The notes under the pieces: generated by a model
The model's database searches: none
What the model was told of the DNA's origin: nothing
The model's input: only the letters and a program-made list of their open reading frames with translations
Made by a program: the position numbers and the translations under genes
Part shown: in pieces, positions 63,961 through 64,000 of the stretch
Position numbering within the stretch: position 1 is the first letter of the stretch
Layout: each line of letters begins with the position of its first letter
NCBI RefSeq assembly: GCF_000150275.1
Contig: NW_002060949.1
Location: forward strand, 2,043,836-2,107,835
Source: Trichoplax adhaerens
Taxonomy: Eukaryota > Placozoa > Uniplacotomia > Trichoplacea > Trichoplacidae
Direction: 5' to 3'
Length of the DNA: 64,000 nucleotides

Positions 63961-64000
63961 CCAGTTTTATTTTTTATAATAAAATTTTGCAAGCCAATCT

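Overview
This is an AT-rich, intron-dense eukaryotic window. Genes are broken into short exons with GT-AG introns, mostly about 45 to 700 bases long. The conserved products include RICTOR, CDC20, MSH5, eIF2B gamma, TRAPPC5, ketohexokinase, ERMP1 and sigma-type glutathione transferases. They point to an animal with a compact genome, and an early-branching metazoan such as a placozoan fits best. That placement is inference from gene content and intron style, not from a search.

Layout. A coiled-coil kinetochore-like gene (DSN1-like, +) covers 497-3896. Three sigma-class GST genes follow at 4399-6658 (-), 7639-9288 (-) and 10011-11623 (+). MSH5 (-) covers 12337-19119, TSTD1 (-) 20977-21342, EIF2B3 (+) 22348-25827 and ERMP1 (-) 27098-31628. 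An intronless unknown gene (+) lies at 32066-33598, TRAPPC5 (-) at 34145-35397, KHK (+) at 35914-36932 and RICTOR (-) at 37965-46898, whose first coding exon was not found. A roughly 5 kb gene-poor stretch follows. A small spliced acidic gene (-) lies at 51899-52431, then a minisatellite field at 53.4-54.3 kb. CDC20 (-) covers 56305-58595, an intronless bacterial-looking GNAT acetyltransferase (+) 59472-59957, and a secreted GT2-like glycosyltransferase (+) 61384-63960.

Arrangement. Orientation alternates, so most genes sit in divergent pairs (GST/GST, TSTD1/EIF2B3, ERMP1/unknown, TRAPPC5/KHK, CDC20/GNAT) or in convergent pairs that share 3' flanks. Several divergent spacers carry palindromes built from GTACTGTAC. 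Functions are a mixed housekeeping set: cell division (DSN1-like, CDC20), meiotic recombination (MSH5), TORC2 signalling (RICTOR), translation control (EIF2B3), trafficking (TRAPPC5), fructose use (KHK), sulfur chemistry (TSTD1), ER proteolysis (ERMP1) and detoxification (GSTs).

Main points for follow-up are an apparent one-base deletion inside the Mad2-binding motif of CDC20, the candidate horizontally acquired GNAT gene, a MutS signature change in MSH5, the orphan intronless gene with a 61-residue internal repeat, the 118-bp minisatellite, and the small spliced acidic gene. No clearly new multi-gene system was found.
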